Shown: one piece after another, positions 7,271 to 10,484 of the stretch
Numbering within the stretch: position 1 is the first letter of the stretch
Layout: each line of letters opens with the position of its first letter
NCBI GenBank assembly: GCA_910586345.1
Contig: CAJUHC010000039.1
Coordinates: 1-10,484 of the forward strand
DNA length: 10,484 bases
Direction of reading: 5' to 3'
Origin: an uncultured Christensenella sp.
GTDB lineage: Bacteria; Bacillota; Clostridia; Christensenellales; Borkfalkiaceae
Translations under genes and position numbers: made by a program
Notes under the pieces: generated by a model
The model's database searches: none
What the model saw: only the letters and a program-made list of their open reading frames with translations
What the model was told of the DNA's origin: nothing

Positions 7271-9363
7271 TGAAAATATTCGTTGCAAAAAATAGCGGCT
7301 TCTGCAAAGGAGTGCAATATGCGGTTAACACTGCGCTGTCGCTTGAAACGGGAAACGCTTATGTGCTCGGCGAGATAATACATAACGCGGAAGTTGTCAA
7401 GGCGATTAACGATAAAGGACTTAAAACCGTAGACAGTCTTGACGAAGTTCCGGACGGAAGTTCAGTCGTATTTCGTTCTCACGGCGTTCCCAAAAGCTTT
7501 TACGGCGAATGTATGAGAAGAAATATTAAAATCGTCGATTGTACGTGCGGATTCGTTAAACGCACCCAAAAGATAGTTGAGGAACAGAATGCATCGGGCA
7601 ATCATATCGTTATAGTCGGCGAACCTACTCATCCCGAGGTCGTAGGACTTTTGGGCTGGTGTAACGGGAACGCGACAGTTGTCAGTTCTGCGGACGCAAT
7701 TCCCGAGTTTCTTTTTGATAAGAATCTTTGCGTGGTAAGCCAAACCACGTTTTCCGCGAGGAATTTCGAAAAAATTATAAAAAATATTAGAAAACTGTGT
7801 GAAAAAACAGTTGCTGTTTTCGAGACGATTTGTTATACTACTATAGAACGGCAGACAGAGACGGAAGAACTTGCTAAAAATTGCGAAGCGATGCTTGTTG
7901 TTGGCGGATTGAACAGTAGTAACACCAATAAATTATACGAGCTTGCTTTGAAATATTGCGCAAACGTTTTTCGGCTTTCGAGCGCCGCGGATTTGGATTA
8001 TTCCAAAATAAAAAAATTCAAAAGTGTAGGTATTGTTTCAGGGGCGTCAACCCCGAATGCGCAAACCCGGGAGGTTCTCTTAAAGATGGAAGAAAACACA
8101 GAAGTTAAGGCAACGAACTCAATGGCTGACGTAGTTGCTAAAATCGACAACGAATCGAAGTTCAAAAAAGGACAGCTTGTTCAGGCGACTATATCGCAGG
8201 CAACGGAAGAAGGCTTGCAGATATTGTTGCCTTTCTCAAAGAAAGAAATCGCTTTGAGTAAAGACGAGCTCGACTGCGAACAGTACAGCGTCGAGGAATA
8301 CGAAGAAAAAATCGGCGAAACGATTGATTTGCTTGTCGTAGAGCTTAAACCTAGCCTTAAACTCTCTCAGAAGATGATAAGGATGTTAAAAGAGGAAGAA
8401 GCTCTCAGTGCAGAGATAGAAGCGGGCAAAGAATTTTCGGTTGTCTGCACGGGTACCAATAAAGGCGGTCTTGTATCGCAGTTGGGCACTTACTCGGTTT
8501 TCGTTCCCGCAAAAGAAATCCGTCCCGGATTCGTTAAAGATTTGACTAAGTACGAAGGTAAAACCCTGCGTCTTCGCGCGCTTGAAATAAGAAAGACGGG
8601 CAAGAAGGAAATAATTGCCTCCCAACGCGTAATATTACAGGAAGAACACGAAGCGAGAGAAGCCGCTAAATCAGCAAAAGAAGAAGAGTTTTTCGCCAGC
8701 GTTGCCGTAGGTGATATTGTTGCAGGTAAAGTTGAAAGAGCGACGAATTTCGGCGCGTTTGTTTCGGTAAACGGTTTTGACTGTCTTGCACACATTTCAG
8801 ACCTTTCGTGGACGGGAGTCGATTCCGTTAAAGACGTGCTTGAAATCGGTAAGTCTTACGAATTCAAAGTTCTTAAAATCGATAAAGAGAATAAAAAAGT
8901 TTCTATCGGTTATAAACAGCTTCAGCCTCAGCCTTGGGACCTTGCAGAAGGAAAATATAACGTCGGAGATATAATTCACGGCAAAGTTGTCAGAATCGTT
9001 CCTTTCGGCGCGTTTGTTGAAGTTGAAAAAGGTATAGACGGACTTGTTCACGTTTCTCAGATTAGCTATGAAAGAATCGAAACTCCTGCATCTGTTCTTA
9101 ACGTAGGCGACGAGGTCGATGCAAAGATTATCGCATTCGACGTAGACGCTAAGAAGATGAACCTTTCTATTAAAGCAATACTTCCCGAACCTGAAAGAGT
9201 TCCCCGTGCGCCTAAGAATGAAAACGGTGAAGAGAAAGAAAATCGCAAATCGCGTTTTACGAGAAGAGATAATTCTGAAGACGAACTTTCAACTTGGAGC
9301 GAAGGCAGCATTTCCGGAACTTCTATCGGAGACTTGCTTGCAAATGCAAAAAGTAATAAATAA
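7270..9363 (+). CDS. ispH-rpsA: Fused IspH (HMBPP reductase) - ribosomal protein S1
   Basis: This is a 697-residue fusion. Residues 1 to about 285 are 4-hydroxy-3-methylbut-2-enyl diphosphate reductase, the last step of the MEP isoprenoid route. The three [4Fe-4S] cysteines are C12, C93 and C188. Substrate-site H38, H71, H121 and E123 are present, along with NSSNT (215-219) and SGASTP (257-262). Residues from about 298 to 636 hold four S1 RNA-binding repeats. The first (about 298-370) is degenerate. The second (about 385-455) has the KGGLVSQLG core. The third (about 478-550) and fourth (about 564-636) are canonical with FGAFV cores. A charged, probably disordered tail ends GTSIGDLL. The S1 part probably binds mRNA or RNA on the ribosome. 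The fusion is known in Clostridia. The start overlaps plsC and has no strong ribosome site of its own, which fits translational coupling. Two terminators follow. Confidence 0.95.
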   Translation: MKIFVAKNSGFCKGVQYAVNTALSLETGNAYVLGEIIHNAEVVKAINDKGLKTVDSLDEVPDGSSVVFRSHGVPKSFYGECMRRNIKIVDCTCGFVKRTQKIVEEQNASGNHIVIVGEPTHPEVVGLLGWCNGNATVVSSADAIPEFLFDKNLCVVSQTTFSARNFEKIIKNIRKLCEKTVAVFETICYTTIERQTETEELAKNCEAMLVVGGLNSSNTNKLYELALKYCANVFRLSSAADLDYSKIKKFKSVGIVSGASTPNAQTREVLLKMEENTEVKATNSMADVVAKIDNESKFKKGQLVQATISQATEEGLQILLPFSKKEIALSKDELDCEQYSVEEYEEKIGETIDLLVVELKPSLKLSQKMIRMLKEEEALSAEIEAGKEFSVVCTGTNKGGLVSQLGTYSVFVPAKEIRPGFVKDLTKYEGKTLRLRALEIRKTGKKEIIASQRVILQEEHEAREAAKSAKEEEFFASVAVGDIVAGKVERATNFGAFVSVNGFDCLAHISDLSWTGVDSVKDVLEIGKSYEFKVLKIDKENKKVSIGYKQLQPQPWDLAEGKYNVGDIIHGKVVRIVPFGAFVEVEKGIDGLVHVSQISYERIETPASVLNVGDEVDAKIIAFDVDAKKMNLSIKAILPEPERVPRAPKNENGEEKENRKSRFTRRDNSEDELSTWSEGSISGTSIGDLLANAKSNK

Positions 9364-9367
9364 TTAA

Positions 9368-9397
9368 AAAAGCTCCGCTAAAAATAGCGGAGCTTTT
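9368..9397. terminator. Bidirectional intrinsic terminator 1 after ispH-rpsA
   Basis: A perfect 12-base stem (AAAAGCTCCGCT and its complement) encloses an AAAAAT loop, with a T4 tail on the + strand. It begins 5 bases after the rpsA stop. The A-tract on the other side lets it work for - strand transcripts that pass terminator 2. Confidence 0.88.
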
Positions 9398-9401
9398 GAA
9401 T

Positions 9402-9437
9402 AAAAAACCAACCTTATTAAAGTAAGGTTGGTTTTTT
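9402..9437. terminator. Bidirectional intrinsic terminator 2, overlapping the lexA stop
   Basis: A perfect 15-base stem (AAAAAACCAACCTTA and its complement) encloses a TTAAAG loop, with T6 on each outgoing strand. Its right arm ends at 9437, inside the lexA stop codon (9436-9438 on the - strand). It should end lexA transcripts directly at the stop and catch any + strand readthrough past terminator 1. Confidence 0.92.
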
Positions 9438-10017
9438 AAATATGTCTTAGAAGACCGATAACTTTGCCGAGCACGGTAACGTTATCGAAAATAAAATCTT
9501 GCATATCGTCGTTTTCGGGATGTAAAATTATTTTTCCGTCGCGTTTGAAAAACCTTTTCACGGTTGCGCTATCGTCTACGAGAGCGACAACAATATCTCC
9601 ATTTTCCGCTGTTTCCTGTCTTTTAACTACTATTTTATCGCCTTCGAGCATACCGATATTTATCATTGAGTCGCCGTGTACGTTAAGCATAAATAAATCT
9701 TCGCCGGAGAATAAATTGTTGGGCAAAGAATAGAAACCGTCGTAATTTTCCGTTGCGAATATCGGCTGACCTGCGGCCACGGTACCGATTAAAGGCACTG
9801 ATACCGAATATTGTTTAAGAGAAACCGCTCTGTTTTTATTTCCGGCTTTCTTTAAAACCCCGCGTTCGGTAAGTTCGTTAATGTAAGTAAAAGCGGAAGC
9901 TGTCGATTTTAAATCGCAAGCCTTACAAATTTCTCTGACGGTAGGAGAGTAGCCGTTTTCCGAAATAAATTTCTTAATAAATTCAAATACAATCTCACTT
10001 TTATCTATGCGTTTCAT
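9436..10017 (-). CDS. lexA: LexA SOS repressor (self-cleaving)
   Basis: This is a 193-residue LexA, close to the usual length of about 200. The N-terminal winged helix-turn-helix (about 1-66) contains GYSPTVREICKACDLKSTAS. The C-terminal S24-type domain contains the self-cleavage site AAGQP (between A82 and G83), the catalytic serine in GDSM (S117) and the general-base lysine in ATVKRF (K154). It represses DNA-damage genes and is inactivated when RecA filaments stimulate self-cleavage. The ATG follows AGAGGT with an 8-base gap. Upstream lies a perfect TATAAT with a LexA box over the -35, which indicates autoregulation. It is convergent with ispH-rpsA and shares their terminators. All residues needed for repression and cleavage are present. 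Confidence 0.96.
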   Translation of the reverse strand: MKRIDKSEIVFEFIKKFISENGYSPTVREICKACDLKSTASAFTYINELTERGVLKKAGNKNRAVSLKQYSVSVPLIGTVAAGQPIFATENYDGFYSLPNNLFSGEDLFMLNVHGDSMINIGMLEGDKIVVKRQETAENGDIVVALVDDSATVKRFFKRDGKIILHPENDDMQDFIFDNVTVLGKVIGLLRHI

Positions 10018-10037
10018 TAATTTATACCTCTATAAAC

Positions 10038-10067
10038 ATTATAACATAAAACATTTAAATAAATCAA
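10038..10067 (-). promoter_or_regulatory. lexA promoter (-35 TTGATT, -10 TATAAT)
   Basis: On the - strand, TTGATT (10067-10062) and a perfect TATAAT (10043-10038) are separated by 18 bases. Transcription would begin about 10 bases before the ribosome site of lexA. The -35 overlaps the LexA box. Confidence 0.82.
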
Positions 10068-10077
10068 ACGTTTGTTC
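10065..10077 (-). promoter_or_regulatory. LexA operator (SOS box)
   Basis: The - strand reads GAACAAACGTTTG, matching the Gram-positive LexA consensus GAACRNRYGTTYC at 12 of 13 positions (only the last base differs). It overlaps the lexA -35 by three bases, the expected place for autorepression. It lies 9-13 bases upstream of the -35 candidates for the divergent cysteine-rich gene, so it may also affect that gene. Confidence 0.85.
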
Positions 10078-10085
10078 TGTTTAAT

Positions 10086-10118
10086 TTGCTTGTATTTTAA
10101 TTTAAATTATAATATAAT
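10086..10118 (+). promoter_or_regulatory. Promoter of the cysteine-rich small gene
   Basis: Two registers are possible on the + strand: TTGCTT (10086-10091) with TATAAT at 10108-10113 (16-base gap), or TTGTAT (10090-10095) with TATAAT at 10113-10118 (17-base gap). Either puts the transcript start downstream of ATG 10117, so translation must start at 10138. Confidence 0.7.
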
Positions 10119-10137
10119 GTTTTCAGAGGTAGAAAAT

Positions 10138-10317
10138 ATGCAACAAAAAAACGGACAAAAGTGTGTGCTTTATGAGAGAGAATGTATCGGCTGTCTTGAA
10201 TGTGAAATATGTGATTTAAATCCGAATAAAATTTGCGACAATTGCGGTAAATGTCTCGAAATCAAAGACGATGCAGTAATAAAAATAGATAAGATAATTT
10301 TAAACGACGGCGATTAA
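10138..10317 (+). CDS. Cysteine-rich 59-residue protein of unknown function
   Basis: I do not recognise a named family. The protein has 59 residues, eight of them cysteine: C9, then C16, C19, C22 and C25 at exact three-residue spacing, then C33, C36 and C39 at the same spacing. The core reads ECIGCLECEICDLNPNKICDNCGKCLEI. Regular CxxC spacing suggests zinc or iron-sulfur binding and resembles ferredoxin-like or zinc-ribbon knuckles, though this is inference. There is no signal peptide or membrane segment, and the second half is acidic and Ile-rich. ATG 10138 was chosen because AGAGGT (10125-10130) lies 7 bases before it and the promoter excludes upstream starts. It is divergent from lexA across a region with a LexA box. 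Its stop lies in the loop of a terminator hairpin. It looks like a real gene because it has a promoter, a ribosome site and a terminator. Confidence 0.82.
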   Translation: MQQKNGQKCVLYERECIGCLECEICDLNPNKICDNCGKCLEIKDDAVIKIDKIILNDGD

Positions 10318-10328
10318 GCCGTCGTTTA
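10301..10328. terminator. Bidirectional hairpin between the Cys-rich gene and the recombinase
   Basis: An 11-base stem (TAAACGACGGC and its complement) has the loop GATTAA, which contains the stop codon of the cysteine-rich gene. The following + strand is T-rich (TTTATTAATTAT) rather than a pure T-run. The recombinase stop on the - strand abuts it at 10329. It probably terminates transcripts from both sides, less strongly than the pair at 9368-9437. Confidence 0.68.
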
Positions 10329-10484
10329 TTAATTATCTTCGTTCGGCCGCAATTTGACTTTTCCGACGACTCCTCGGCGATTATCGTCGCTTATCGCAGC
10401 ATAATGTTTACGCGTGGTATTTACGTCTTTATGTCCGAGAACGTCGGCAACGATATAAATATCTCCGGTAGCTTTATACAGCGC
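10329..10484 (-). CDS. Tyrosine recombinase/integrase, C-terminal fragment (cut by window edge)
   Basis: The last 51 residues are visible, ending with TAA at 10331-10329. The N-terminal part lies beyond base 10484. The fragment reads GDIYIVADVLGHKDVNTTRKHYAA, the C-terminal signature of tyrosine recombinases: the LGH histidine (visible residue 18) and the tyrosine nucleophile (visible residue 28) ten residues later. A 23-residue basic/acidic tail follows. The family cuts and rejoins DNA through a 3'-phosphotyrosine. The fragment cannot tell a chromosomal Xer-type enzyme from a phage or conjugative-element integrase. The upstream catalytic residues (Arg, and His-x-x-Arg) are outside the window. 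It is convergent with the cysteine-rich gene. Confidence 0.88.
   Translation of the reverse strand, partial: ALYKATGDIYIVADVLGHKDVNTTRKHYAAISDDNRRGVVGKVKLRPNEDN

Noticed and set aside
8700..9180. Repeated blocks with FGAFV cores as a DNA repeat
   Set aside because: The similarity comes from the third and fourth S1 protein domains of the fused ribosomal protein, not from a nucleotide repeat element.
10072..10137. Longer version of the Cys-rich protein starting at 10072 or 10117
   Set aside because: This stretch contains the promoter -35 and -10 elements, and the expected transcript starts after 10117. ATG 10138 has a good ribosome site.
1..10484. CRISPR array, tRNA, rRNA or transposon ends
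   Set aside because: No regularly spaced repeats, no cloverleaf with conserved loops, and no terminal inverted repeats with a transposase were seen by eye. A tRNA scan and a covariance-model search were not possible here.

Overview
The window looks like chromosomal DNA of an anaerobic low-to-moderate-GC Bacillota, most likely class Clostridia. The evidence is a biotin-dependent Na+-pumping decarboxylase cluster, an IspH enzyme fused to ribosomal protein S1 (a clostridial arrangement), a Gram-positive-type LexA operator, and AT-rich promoters. A more exact placement, such as an uncultured gut lineage near Christensenellales, is only a guess.

Positions 1-4323 hold a tightly spaced five-gene operon on the + strand. 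Its order is a crotonase-fold biotin carboxyltransferase cut by the window edge, an OadG-like small membrane subunit, a free biotin carrier protein, the OadB-type Na+ pump, and an OadA/5S-type carboxyltransferase without its own biotin domain. No ATP-dependent biotin carboxylase is seen. Two carboxyltransferases of unrelated fold therefore appear to share one carrier and one pump. This suggests either a switchable decarboxylase or a Na+-linked transcarboxylase joining acyl-CoA and pyruvate/oxaloacetate metabolism.

Positions 4335-4359 form a perfect hairpin ahead of a second + strand run (4371-9363) of housekeeping genes: a HI0933/BaiN-type flavoprotein, a fused AroH chorismate mutase-CMP kinase, a PlsC acyltransferase, and a fused IspH-ribosomal protein S1. 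The last three genes overlap as TAATG, so translation is probably coupled. The run ends in two back-to-back hairpin terminators that also serve the convergent lexA gene.

Positions 9436-10484 hold lexA on the - strand, with a good SOS box on its own -35 element, and a divergent 59-residue protein with eight cysteines. They end with the C-terminal end of a tyrosine recombinase on the - strand that runs off the window. The lexA/cysteine-rich intergenic region carries promoters facing both ways around the LexA box, so the small gene may respond to DNA damage.

The most interesting items are the two-carboxyltransferase Na+ pump operon, the enlarged loop in its OadB subunit, the chorismate mutase-CMP kinase fusion, and the cysteine-rich small protein beside lexA. 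No tRNA, rRNA, CRISPR array or insertion sequence was seen.
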